Below are positions 38,541 through 45,472 of a stretch of 64,000 bases of DNA, piece after piece. The stretch is taken from assembly GCA_023898405.1 (NCBI GenBank), contig CP060221.1, positions 1,317,501 through 1,381,500 on the forward strand, written 5' to 3'. This stretch comes from Myxococcales bacterium (lineage in GTDB: Bacteria; Myxococcota; UBA727; JABDBI01). A model generated the notes under the pieces. That model searched no databases. It had not been told where the DNA came from and saw only the letters and a list, made by a program, of their open reading frames with translations. Each line of letters begins with the position of its first letter. Position 1 is the first letter of the stretch. Made by a program: the position numbers and the translations under genes.

Positions 38541-39196
38541 TAGCCTTACACGGCTTTTTAGGGCATCCGCGAGATTTTGGAAATTATAAAGATCTTAATA
38601 TTTATGCCCCATATATTTTTTTGACTCAGCTGGGGCCACTTAAACAGTGGGCAAGGCGATTTAATAGCAGCATTTCCCATAGGCCCATTTTGCTGGGCTA
38701 CTCTATGGGTGGGCGGCTTGCCTTGCATTGTCTGCTTCAAGATAGTTTTCGTTTTAAAGCAGCGATCATTATTGCTGCTCATCCTGGGTTTAGAGAAAAA
38801 GAAATAAGGTATTTGCGCCGTTATCAGGATTATACTTGGAGTAGAAAATTTTTCTCTCTTGAGTGGGATGAGCTGATGAATGAGTGGAATAATGTTCCTG
38901 CTTTAAAGGGAAGTCCAGTACCTAAACGCTTAGAGTCAAACTTTGACAGAAATAGTCTTTCGCTTGCTATGCGCTATTTTTCTTTAGCTAATCAAGAATT
39001 TTTAATTCCTGAAATTAATAAGTTGGATGTGCCCATTATGTGGATCGCTCCAGAAAAAGAACAGCAAAACATCCATGGATTAAAATTAGCCCACTCTCAA
39101 TCTCAGTTACATTTAGTTAAGGGCAGTCATCGTTTGATTTTTGAACATGAACAGCAAATTATTGAATTAATAAATAAATTTGTTGAAAAAATATAG
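38522..39196 (+). CDS. alpha/beta hydrolase, MenH-like
   Basis: The 224-residue protein shows IALHGFLGHPRDFG (oxyanion loop), the nucleophile elbow GYSMGGRLALH and a late His in KGSHRLIFE. This is the compact pattern of MenH/BioH-type hydrolases, and MenH makes SHCHC in menaquinone synthesis. No men genes are near, so that role is only a possibility. Its ATG lies inside the last codons of fmdA (19-base overlap), so translation is coupled. Confidence 0.75.
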   Translation: MSGKKIIALHGFLGHPRDFGNYKDLNIYAPYIFLTQLGPLKQWARRFNSSISHRPILLGYSMGGRLALHCLLQDSFRFKAAIIIAAHPGFREKEIRYLRRYQDYTWSRKFFSLEWDELMNEWNNVPALKGSPVPKRLESNFDRNSLSLAMRYFSLANQEFLIPEINKLDVPIMWIAPEKEQQNIHGLKLAHSQSQLHLVKGSHRLIFEHEQQIIELINKFVEKI

Positions 39197-39259
39197 ATCA
39201 TTGGAATAAAGCTTATTCTGTCACGTTTTTTAAATGTATTATTCACTAAGAGTTTTATT

Positions 39260-39670
39260 ATGGCATTTGCATCCGAAGAAGTTACAAAAAGTTGGCGAAA
39301 AAAAAAGGGATTAATAATTAAAAGTCGTCCTCGACAATCAAACTTTTCTCTTGCTGTATGCTTCAGTATTATTCTTGCTTTGCTTGGCGGGTTTTTGGGT
39401 GGCTTTATTACGGCGGGAATTGCCCTTGGAGAAAACTATGGCGCCGTCTATGAAGGACTTATTTCAGAGTTAGAAACTACCAGGCAATGTGTTGAGAGAG
39501 AAAAAAATGAGCTTAAGTCGTTGAGAGAGGCTCATTTGGCTCGGGCAAATATTGATTCAGTTCACAGTATGGTGGATACAAATTTTTCTAACTCATTGAA
39601 TAATAATCAAATCAAAGAACAAGCTCTCATGAATGCATATCAACAGGAAAATAATTTAATACAAAGATAG
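39260..39670 (+). CDS. membrane-anchored coiled-coil protein, unknown
   Basis: I do not recognise this 136-residue protein. A basic N-terminus (about 8-26) leads into one hydrophobic segment rich in glycine (about 30-52, with GGFLGGFITAG, a glycine-zipper pattern that favours oligomers). A charged helix of about 70 residues follows, with heptad spacing (LISELETTRQCVEREKNELK). It starts 63 bp after the MenH-like gene. Confidence 0.65.
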   Translation: MAFASEEVTKSWRKKKGLIIKSRPRQSNFSLAVCFSIILALLGGFLGGFITAGIALGENYGAVYEGLISELETTRQCVEREKNELKSLREAHLARANIDSVHSMVDTNFSNSLNNNQIKEQALMNAYQQENNLIQR

Positions 39671-39737
39671 TTGAGGGTATTGAAGCATTATTATTATTTA
39701 GTATAGTGATTGCGAGTATTGTTGCTATGGTGAAATA

Positions 39738-40250
39738 ATGAATATTGTAAATATAGGTATTAAACAAGATAAAAAACCTCCTTTTGTTCCCAGAGCATTA
39801 TTTACAAGAATGGAAGGTTCACTGAAAAATGTGAGAGCTAATTTCGAAAAAAATATCAAATTAGCAAAGACCTTAGCACCTATTTTGCAAGATCAAAGTT
39901 CAAATGAACGCCACATGGCTGCTATTAGCAGTGAAGAAACTTCTATTCAAGAAAAAATTATTTCCATTATAATGTTGGGCTTTCCTAAAAATCGTCCACT
40001 GCTGCCATTTCTGCAGAATATTTTGATGACCTCTAATGATTCAATGCGTATCGCTGCGGCTATCGCTATCGCTCAAATGCGCGATGGCTTCAATAATGAA
40101 ACGCTCGGTGATGTTTTGCTTGCAGGATTTAAATCTACCAATGCTCCTGAAGTCGCAAAAGCAATCAGGCAAGCTTATGTGTGCGTTGCGGATGGCAAAA
40201 CAGCTTTGGCTCTTAATCTGTTATTGAGCGACAAACAAAATAACGTCTAA
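39738..40250 (+). CDS. HEAT-repeat-like helical protein, unknown
   Basis: The 170-residue protein is all-helical with no signal. Its second half has paired helices resembling HEAT repeats (FLQNILMTSNDSMRIAAAIA, then IAQMRDGFNNETLGDVLLAGF and KSTNAPEVAKAIRQAY). Such units bind proteins. It is 67 bp after the coiled-coil membrane protein and may be co-transcribed with it. A terminator-like hairpin follows. No specific function can be assigned. Confidence 0.65.
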   Translation: MNIVNIGIKQDKKPPFVPRALFTRMEGSLKNVRANFEKNIKLAKTLAPILQDQSSNERHMAAISSEETSIQEKIISIIMLGFPKNRPLLPFLQNILMTSNDSMRIAAAIAIAQMRDGFNNETLGDVLLAGFKSTNAPEVAKAIRQAYVCVADGKTALALNLLLSDKQNNV

Positions 40251-40270
40251 GAAACGGTTTTGAAAATAAT

Positions 40271-40297
40271 TTTTCTCTAAGCTGAGAAAACATTTTT
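40271..40297 (+). terminator. terminator-like hairpin
   Basis: A 7-bp stem (TTTTCTC with GAGAAAA, 6-base loop) followed by CATTTTT lies 20 bases after the HEAT-like gene. It is AT-rich and so only moderately stable. Confidence 0.5.
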
Positions 40298-40310
40298 GTC
40301 CACGATCTCG

Positions 40311-40370
40311 TGTCATTCACGTTTTGACCACCATTATGTGTCATCCCCGTTTTAAACACCACCACATGTC
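40311..40370 (+). repeat. 28-bp direct tandem repeat leading into a REP-like element
   Basis: TGTCAT begins at 40311, 40339 and 40367, exactly 28 bases apart. The first two units share a TGTCATYCMCGTTTTRAMCACC core; the third runs into the palindrome at 40371. With no spacers, this is not a CRISPR array. Confidence 0.75.
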
Positions 40371-40390
40371 ATCCCCGCGCAGGCGGGGAT
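40371..40390. repeat. REP-like palindrome (first arm of inverted pair)
   Basis: An 8-bp perfect stem (ATCCCCGC with GCGGGGAT) closes a 4-base loop, and continues into CCA. This resembles the ATCCCCGCG...GCGGGGATCC palindromes scattered through many bacterial genomes. A degenerate copy in the opposite direction lies at about 40549-40575. Confidence 0.75.
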
Positions 40391-40548
40391 CCAAATAGAG
40401 CGCTCTTAGGCCTCTTTATGTTAAAAAAACGGCGCGCTCTGTGTCGGGCGTAGCTATGACTCGTCCCGTAGGATTTACGGCAAGCGAACAAGCTCTTACA
40501 GGGAATGATTGATATTATTCATTTCAACTAGATAGTTAACCGTTTTGC

Positions 40549-40575
40549 CTGGATCTCCGCCTGCGCGTGATTTCC
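40549..40575. repeat. inverted, degenerate copy of the REP-like palindrome
   Basis: The reverse complement reads CGCGCAGGCGGAGATCCA, which matches the unit at 40371-40393 apart from a few changes in its arms. The two copies bracket about 160 bp, which suggests a small non-coding element. The whole gap 40251-40805 holds no convincing gene. Confidence 0.6.
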
Positions 40576-40772
40576 TAGAAGTAGTATAAAACTTAAACTT
40601 TTTGATATGCCCTTAGGTAATCAGATTTAAATAGCGAGGTCATCAAATTATCAATTAGTAGTCTTGTTAAACAAATGAGCCATGTATCGTCTGTTTTTGA
40701 CAGATTGCTTAGTTATAACTTAAAAATTGATGTCGTAAATTTTTTGATGATGAAGTTAAAATGATTGAATCT

Positions 40773-40800
40773 AAAAAATGCCACGCATAGCATGGCATTT
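40773..40800 (-). terminator. rho-independent terminator (minus strand)
   Basis: An 8-bp stem (AAATGCCA, 40776-40783, with TGGCATTT, 40793-40800) is followed on the minus strand by a T run. It lies 5 bases after the stop of the small membrane protein gene. Confidence 0.75.
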
Positions 40801-40805
40801 ATCAA

Positions 40806-40994
40806 TCAAAATCTCATTCCGTTTTTTACTCGGAATTGAAACCATTGCCAACCAAGGTACACGCCACCTGCAATGATGGGAATTCCCAAGACTGGCGATA
40901 TAAATGTCATAAGCACACCGGCAGCTTCTACCCCTAAGAATAAATAGCGTTTATTACGTTCTATACGTTTTTGTTGGCTCAATAGGCTTCCCAT
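40806..40994 (-). CDS. small membrane protein, unknown
   Basis: The 62-residue protein has a charged N-terminus (QQKRIERNKR) and two hydrophobic stretches (about 18-34 and 36-50) that probably form a hairpin in the membrane. It is supported as a real gene by a strong CAGGAG ribosome site five bases before the ATG and by a terminator right after it. It follows the nuclease gene on the same strand at 18 bp. No homologous family is recognised. Confidence 0.7.
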   Translation of the reverse strand: MGSLLSQQKRIERNKRYLFLGVEAAGVLMTFISPVLGIPIIAGGVYLGWQWFQFRVKNGMRF

Positions 40995-41012
40995 ATTAGC
41001 TCCTGAAACTTT

Positions 41013-41774
41013 TTACTTTTGCTCTGCCAAAAGGCAATCAGGACGATTTTTACCATATCGTTGTCTGTAGTGAACATAGATCATGCAAGAATTTTCTTCT
41101 AGGCAAATCTTCTGACAAGAAGAGTATTTCTCGCTGTGAAACATTTTCTCAGTATGCCCATCCTCTGTAGAGATAAGTCGATTATAATTCTCGCGCCTCG
41201 TGATTTGCAAAGTTGATGTTTTTTGGTTTTTTATATTTTCATCTACTGAATGAAGCGAAGTGATAATAAATTTTGGTATGCCCTTTTTCCACATACCCAA
41301 TCGATTTTCTTGGGCTTTTTTTTGCCAGGCTAAATATTCTTTATTAGCAGATTTTTTCTTTGCGGAATAAGCATGGGCGAGACCACTTTCAATAAGGCTT
41401 TTGGCCAAATCATCGCATTGAGCAAGAAGCCGTCCATAGATATCTGAGTTTTTCTCGAGTTTACAACTCCAGCTACCGTTCCTTGCCATTTGCGTCGCTT
41501 GAACCGCTACATCATACAGTTCTTCAGGAGCACTGTTTTCCCACTGATGGATGGGTCCATAGCTTTCCAAAGTATTAAAACCAATAATACGCACTCGTTC
41601 ATTTTTATATTTGCCATCGAGAACTTTGAAGGTATCGCCATCGTTAAAATAAACCTGAGAGGTTTCATTATTGATTTTTACAATCGTTTTTATCTGAACT
41701 TGATGCGAGGCACAAAGCAAAAAAGATGAAAATATCGTTGGTACCAGCAAAAGATACAGGGAAGTTTTGCGCAT
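41013..41774 (-). CDS. exported thermonuclease (SNase-like)
   Basis: The 253-residue protein starts with a Sec signal (about 1-22) and contains a staphylococcal-nuclease domain (about 27-170). Visible are the DGDTFKVLDG metal strand, the VRIIGFNTLES region with the catalytic Arg and Glu (T-x-E), and the second Arg in DIYGRLLA. A cysteine-containing tail of about 80 residues (SSCQKICLEENSC, DCLLAEQ) follows and is not part of the usual domain; it may form disulfides outside the cell. The enzyme should degrade DNA or RNA for nutrition. Confidence 0.88.
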   Translation of the reverse strand: MRKTSLYLLLVPTIFSSFLLCASHQVQIKTIVKINNETSQVYFNDGDTFKVLDGKYKNERVRIIGFNTLESYGPIHQWENSAPEELYDVAVQATQMARNGSWSCKLEKNSDIYGRLLAQCDDLAKSLIESGLAHAYSAKKKSANKEYLAWQKKAQENRLGMWKKGIPKFIITSLHSVDENIKNQKTSTLQITRRENYNRLISTEDGHTEKMFHSEKYSSCQKICLEENSCMIYVHYRQRYGKNRPDCLLAEQK

Positions 41775-41915
41775 AAGATTCCTTTTTTGGGCCTTAAAAA
41801 GCTAGAAGAAGTAAGTTGTGCATAGTTTAACACCAACTAGTCATCTTAATTCAATAACAAAAAAATAAGTTTTGCTTTATTTTTTATCAAACTTTGATCA
41901 GGAGTATTAAAAAAG

Positions 41916-42572
41916 ATGGTAAAAACAGTTTTTAAAAGTTTACTGAAAACGTTATTTGCTGCTCGATGCAGCCTTTGTAATCATGATAGCAATCATAAAA
42001 AATTGTGCCCAGCCTGCAGATCGCTTTGTTCCCCTTATCCTCAACATGCATTTAGCGCTCTGGAGAACCACTATGGAGCTTTGTTTTATTATGAATTTTC
42101 TATCAGCGAGTTAATAAAAGGTATCAAATTTTATCGAAATATCGATCATAGCTATGCACTTATCGAAAGAATACATGAGGCTCTGATAGGCTCCCATCTT
42201 CTTCAAACTTTAAAAAAATTCCAAGCTAATGCCATAGTCTACATCCCGACCCATCCTCTAAGGCGAGCTCTAAGGGGCACGGATCTCCCATCTCTTTATG
42301 CCGAGATTTTGGGCAAAAAATTAAATGTGCCAGTAAAAAAACTACTTAGGAAAAAAAATTTCTCCTCTTCCTTAAAAAAAATATCCAAAAAATCTCAAAG
42401 AAAAAACGCTGTGATGGGATCAATGGAATTAATTCAATCAAAAATTTTTTATCAGCGAATTATTATAGTTGACGACATTCTAACAACTGGTTCCACCTTT
42501 GAAGAATCAAAAAAAACACTTAAGCCTGTTTTTGGTGAATGCCGGTGCGTGGCAATTGCCCGCACTCCTTAG
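41916..42572 (+). CDS. ComF family protein
   Basis: ComF-type proteins link to DNA uptake in competent bacteria and contain a phosphoribosyltransferase fold. The 218-residue protein has an N-terminal zinc ribbon (CSLCNHDSNHKKLCPACRSLC, given here as its two CxxC pairs at about 20-23 and 32-35) and the PRPP-binding loop IIIVDDILTTGSTFEE near the end. No other competence gene is in the window. The DUF4399 gene follows after 14 bp on the same strand and may share its transcript. Confidence 0.85.
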   Translation: MVKTVFKSLLKTLFAARCSLCNHDSNHKKLCPACRSLCSPYPQHAFSALENHYGALFYYEFSISELIKGIKFYRNIDHSYALIERIHEALIGSHLLQTLKKFQANAIVYIPTHPLRRALRGTDLPSLYAEILGKKLNVPVKKLLRKKNFSSSLKKISKKSQRKNAVMGSMELIQSKIFYQRIIIVDDILTTGSTFEESKKTLKPVFGECRCVAIARTP

Positions 42573-42586
42573 CAAAAAGGAATACT

Positions 42587-43045
42587 ATGCGCTGGAAATT
42601 TTTCTTATCTCTGTGCTTGTTCTCTCTTTTTTATTTATCATGCCAAAACTCGTGTTCGCAAAAATCATCCAAAGATGATGGGCCTTTGGTTTATTTTATA
42701 GCCCCTAAAGATGGAGATACCTTAAGCTCCCCTATCGAAATTATATTTGGAGTGAAGGGCATGAGTGTAAGACCCGCAATGGAAGATGTGAATGACAAGA
42801 CTTCTGGGCATCATCATATTTTGATCGATAGCCCAAAGGGTTTTATTGAAAAAGGTATGCCGGTTCCTGTCGACAAAAATCATATTCATTACGGCAAAGG
42901 ACAAACCAGCGCCACTATCGATCTTCCCGTTGGAACTCACACGCTGAGTATGCAATTTGCTGATGGAGCTCATCTGTCCTATGGTAAAGAGATGGCTGCC
43001 ACCATTACTGTTACAGTAGTCGAAAAGGAAAATGATAAAAATTAA
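42587..43045 (+). CDS. exported DUF4399 protein
   Basis: The 152-residue protein has an N-terminal signal (MRWKFFLSLCLFSLFYLSC) that may be of the lipoprotein type. The mature part fits DUF4399: the YFIAPKDGDTLSSPIEIIFGVKGMSV opening, HHHILID, a HIHYGKGQTSATIDLPVGTHTLSMQFADGAH core and a final VTV strand. The conserved histidines suggest metal binding, but no activity is established for the family. I start at ATG 42587, with AAGG 6 bases upstream. The longer frame would overlap ComF. Confidence 0.8.
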   Translation: MRWKFFLSLCLFSLFYLSCQNSCSQKSSKDDGPLVYFIAPKDGDTLSSPIEIIFGVKGMSVRPAMEDVNDKTSGHHHILIDSPKGFIEKGMPVPVDKNHIHYGKGQTSATIDLPVGTHTLSMQFADGAHLSYGKEMAATITVTVVEKENDKN

Positions 43046-43071
43046 GAGACTGGTGCTGGTCTTAAAATTTT

Positions 43072-44301
43072 TTATCGAAGCTTTTTGCATATCTTGATGA
43101 GATTATCATTGATGAGCTCTGGCTCTTTGCTATCAAAGGGCTCTTCAATTAATTCCCACTTTCCGTTATCAAATGCTTTGTTTGGTGCATTTTTTATTTT
43201 AATCAGTCTTTCCCGTTTGCCCTCACTTTTGAATTTCAAAGCGCGATAGTGGCAGTAAGGATTATTTCCAGGGCGATCGAAAACACTGTGAGATGTAAAG
43301 GTACACCCTCCAAGACAAATTTCTTTGAAATCACATCGCGCACAAAATCCCCACAGGTCTTTTACCCCTCTGATTCTATGCTTCTTGATGGTTACTGAAT
43401 TTTCCCACAGATCTCTCAAAGAATTTTTTCTCAAATTGCCCGCTAAATAATGTTCACTTTGCAAAGAAGGACATCCCTTCAATCCTCCGTCTGATTCTAT
43501 ACCCATAATAAATTTACCAGCCTGACAGGATAACCAATGATCGCTATCTTCCGGTCTCATGGATCTCAGCAAAGATTCCTCAGGGCCAAAATAGCCTAGA
43601 TTATTTCCGGGCATAATCAAAAAACCGTCTTTAAAAGCACGCTCTTTCATTTTTGCTATTCTGGGAACAATATTGAGCAGATCATAGGGCTGAAGCAGCA
43701 TATGGGGCCTATCAGCAGCTCTACCCAAAGGAGCTGTGATCTGAACCTGCCATGAAGAAATTTTAAGAGCAAAAAATAATTCATACATTTCTTCGAGCTC
43801 AATCATATTGATTCGATTGATATTGGTATTGACAGAGATTCTAATATTATTTTCTTTGAGGTGCTTAAGAGCTTGAAGAGCTGAATCAAAGCTGCCTTTA
43901 TTTGCACGAATTGTATCGTGAGTTTTTTTTAGGCCATCGATACTAATAGATACAAAGGATAAACCTGCATTCTTCATCGACATCGCACAATCTTCATCGA
44001 TTCCTTTTCCACCAGAGGTCATACCGACATTAATTCCGCTATCCACCAAGGCTTGTACAATCGATAAAAAATCTTGATGAAGATAAGCTTCCCCTCCTAT
44101 CAGCACAACTTCTCTTGTACCTTGTTCGGATAATTGCTGAACTATTTTTAAAGCATCATGACTGTTCAACTCATTTTTGCGCGGCTTACTCGCTCGTGAT
44201 CCGCAATGAACACATTTTTGGTCACATTTTAATGTTAGCTCCCAAACTACGTAGGCCGGGAAAAATTGTTCGCTTAAGACGTTGAGCCTTCTGGCAGACA
44301 T
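43072..44301 (-). CDS. radical SAM/SPASM peptide-maturase-like enzyme
   Basis: The 409-residue protein has the radical SAM cluster motif CxxxCxxC (Cys26, Cys30 and Cys33 in LKCDQKCVHC), the GGEAYLH motif and a SISIDGL strand. It ends in a SPASM domain with CQAGKFIMGIESDG, GCPSL, CARCDFKEICLGGC and a final YC, i.e. the cysteines for two further iron-sulfur clusters. Such enzymes modify ribosomal peptides by thioether, C-C or epimer chemistry. Immediately upstream on the same strand (41 bp away) is a nine-cysteine small protein, a natural candidate substrate. The exact reaction cannot be told. Confidence 0.88.
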   Translation of the reverse strand: MSARRLNVLSEQFFPAYVVWELTLKCDQKCVHCGSRASKPRKNELNSHDALKIVQQLSEQGTREVVLIGGEAYLHQDFLSIVQALVDSGINVGMTSGGKGIDEDCAMSMKNAGLSFVSISIDGLKKTHDTIRANKGSFDSALQALKHLKENNIRISVNTNINRINMIELEEMYELFFALKISSWQVQITAPLGRAADRPHMLLQPYDLLNIVPRIAKMKERAFKDGFLIMPGNNLGYFGPEESLLRSMRPEDSDHWLSCQAGKFIMGIESDGGLKGCPSLQSEHYLAGNLRKNSLRDLWENSVTIKKHRIRGVKDLWGFCARCDFKEICLGGCTFTSHSVFDRPGNNPYCHYRALKFKSEGKRERLIKIKNAPNKAFDNGKWELIEEPFDSKEPELINDNLIKICKKLR

Positions 44302-44342
44302 ATTTTTACTTCTTTATAAAGCGGGTGGCAAAAAGCTTTTGC

Positions 44343-44630
44343 TTATTCTGCTTTTATCAGTTGGCACGTATTATCGATGCACTTTTCATCTTGCATACAG
44401 TCTTGATCTCTTTCACACGTTCTATGCTCATCTTTCATGAGATATTCGGGAGGGGCTCCGTAACAGGCCATCAGGGTAACTGACAAAGCGCTTGCTCCAA
44501 CAGCTTTTGCAAGATTGATAGATGCTGAACTTTTAGGTTTAAGCGACTTTTTGCTGGGGGTAAAACTTAAAGAGCAATAAGAGCAATTTTCTCTCACAAT
44601 AAAACTAGAACATTCACTGCATTGCCTCAT
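44343..44630 (-). CDS. small Cys-rich protein, candidate radical SAM substrate
   Basis: The 95-residue protein has three parts. A zinc-ribbon-like start carries two CxxC pairs (Cys4/7 and Cys16/19). A hydrophobic segment (about 38-55) ends in LMAC, a good lipobox with Cys56, and continues YGAPP. The tail has C-x5-C-x5-C-x4-C (Cys72, 78, 84 and 89) as in small disulfide-knotted domains. GAGGAG is five bases before the ATG. Directly before a radical SAM/SPASM gene, it could be a modified peptide or a lipoprotein whose tail is processed. No precursor family was recognised; the pairing is inference. Confidence 0.75.
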   Translation of the reverse strand: MRQCSECSSFIVRENCSYCSLSFTPSKKSLKPKSSASINLAKAVGASALSVTLMACYGAPPEYLMKDEHRTCERDQDCMQDEKCIDNTCQLIKAE

Positions 44631-44709
44631 AAAAACTCCTCAACTAAGTATTTTTATTAGAACAGAGCGAGAAAAAACTGCAATATGGATCTTTTGTATG
44701 GATAAAGAG

Positions 44710-45144
44710 CTAGATATTCTTTAATGTCACCCTGCCACTAAGTAATGCATCAAAGAATTTATCTTTTATAGGTTCTGCTCCTACATAATGTATAGCAACA
44801 TTATCAATTCGAATATTTTTTCTTTGATTAAGGTTTTGCACAGAGCTCAACATCGTTTCTAGAATTTCTTGAGTATCATCAACACAAATCACACGACTTG
44901 GATAGGATGCATAAGCATCGTAATACAAATCCAAAAGTTTATTGCAGTGAATTGTTGGATCCTGTTTAGCCATATAATATACGCCGTTTTTGTATCCATC
45001 AACTTGTGTACGATTTGCTGCTTCGGTCAATTGTAAAAGGTCTTTCGTATTCAAATCTTCAATATAAAAATACCAATTACAATATAGAAATTGCATTTTC
45101 TGGTATGGGAGAGCATGGATTAGCTTCAGAAATTTTTGCAGCAA
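44710..45144 (-). pseudogene. C-terminal fragment of a HAD-like (DUF2608-type) protein
   Basis: The later part of this frame (from about residue 30) reads like the C-terminal half of a DUF2608 protein: NGVYYMA, then a SRVICVDDTQEI strand with the paired acidic residues of HAD phosphatases, and a final VAIHYVGAEPI. The N-terminal half with the nucleophile Asp is missing. The first ~25 residues overlap an opposite frame and do not look like the family. I take it as a 5'-truncated remnant. DUF2608 proteins are mostly found in host-associated bacteria. Confidence 0.5.
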
Positions 45145-45437
45145 TTGGCAGAGTCAACCCCCAAAATAGGCACCGTTTTTCCGCAGTATTAGATAGGGCA
45201 GGTATCCAATCAAAAAAATATCACGATGTTCGAACTTGTTATATCAATATGATAGGAAGCCATGAGTTTTGTGTGCAGTTTTGTTCGAATGGTTCCGCTA
45301 ATAATGGAGCTATCAATATCTTTGATTACGGAATCATAGGAAAATTAAATGAAGAAAAAAATAATATAGATTTTCTTATGGTTAATCATTACTTATTACG
45401 TGACAAAAAAATTGAATCAAAGTTACTTTCCAATTGA
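45105..45437 (+). CDS. hypothetical protein, probably 5'-truncated
   Basis: From the ATG at 45105 this frame encodes about 110 residues with a plausible globular composition (AGIQSKKYHDVRTCYINMIGS, then NGAINIFDYGIIGKLNEE). It stays open upstream to 45006, but that part lies antisense to the HAD-like fragment. No clear ribosome site supports 45105. The protein is not recognised. It may be the end of a longer gene whose start was lost in the same event that cut the neighbour. Confidence 0.4.
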   Translation: MGEHGLASEIFAAIGRVNPQNRHRFSAVLDRAGIQSKKYHDVRTCYINMIGSHEFCVQFCSNGSANNGAINIFDYGIIGKLNEEKNNIDFLMVNHYLLRDKKIESKLLSN

Positions 45438-45472
45438 AAAGATCTACAACTTTTTAAGCGGTTTATCCCTTT

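Noticed and set aside
40311..40370. CRISPR array from the 28-bp repeat
   Set aside because: Repeats are directly adjacent with no spacers, and there are no cas genes.
45006..45104. Upstream part of the plus-strand frame
   Set aside because: It is antisense to the HAD-like fragment, with a TTG start and no ribosome site.
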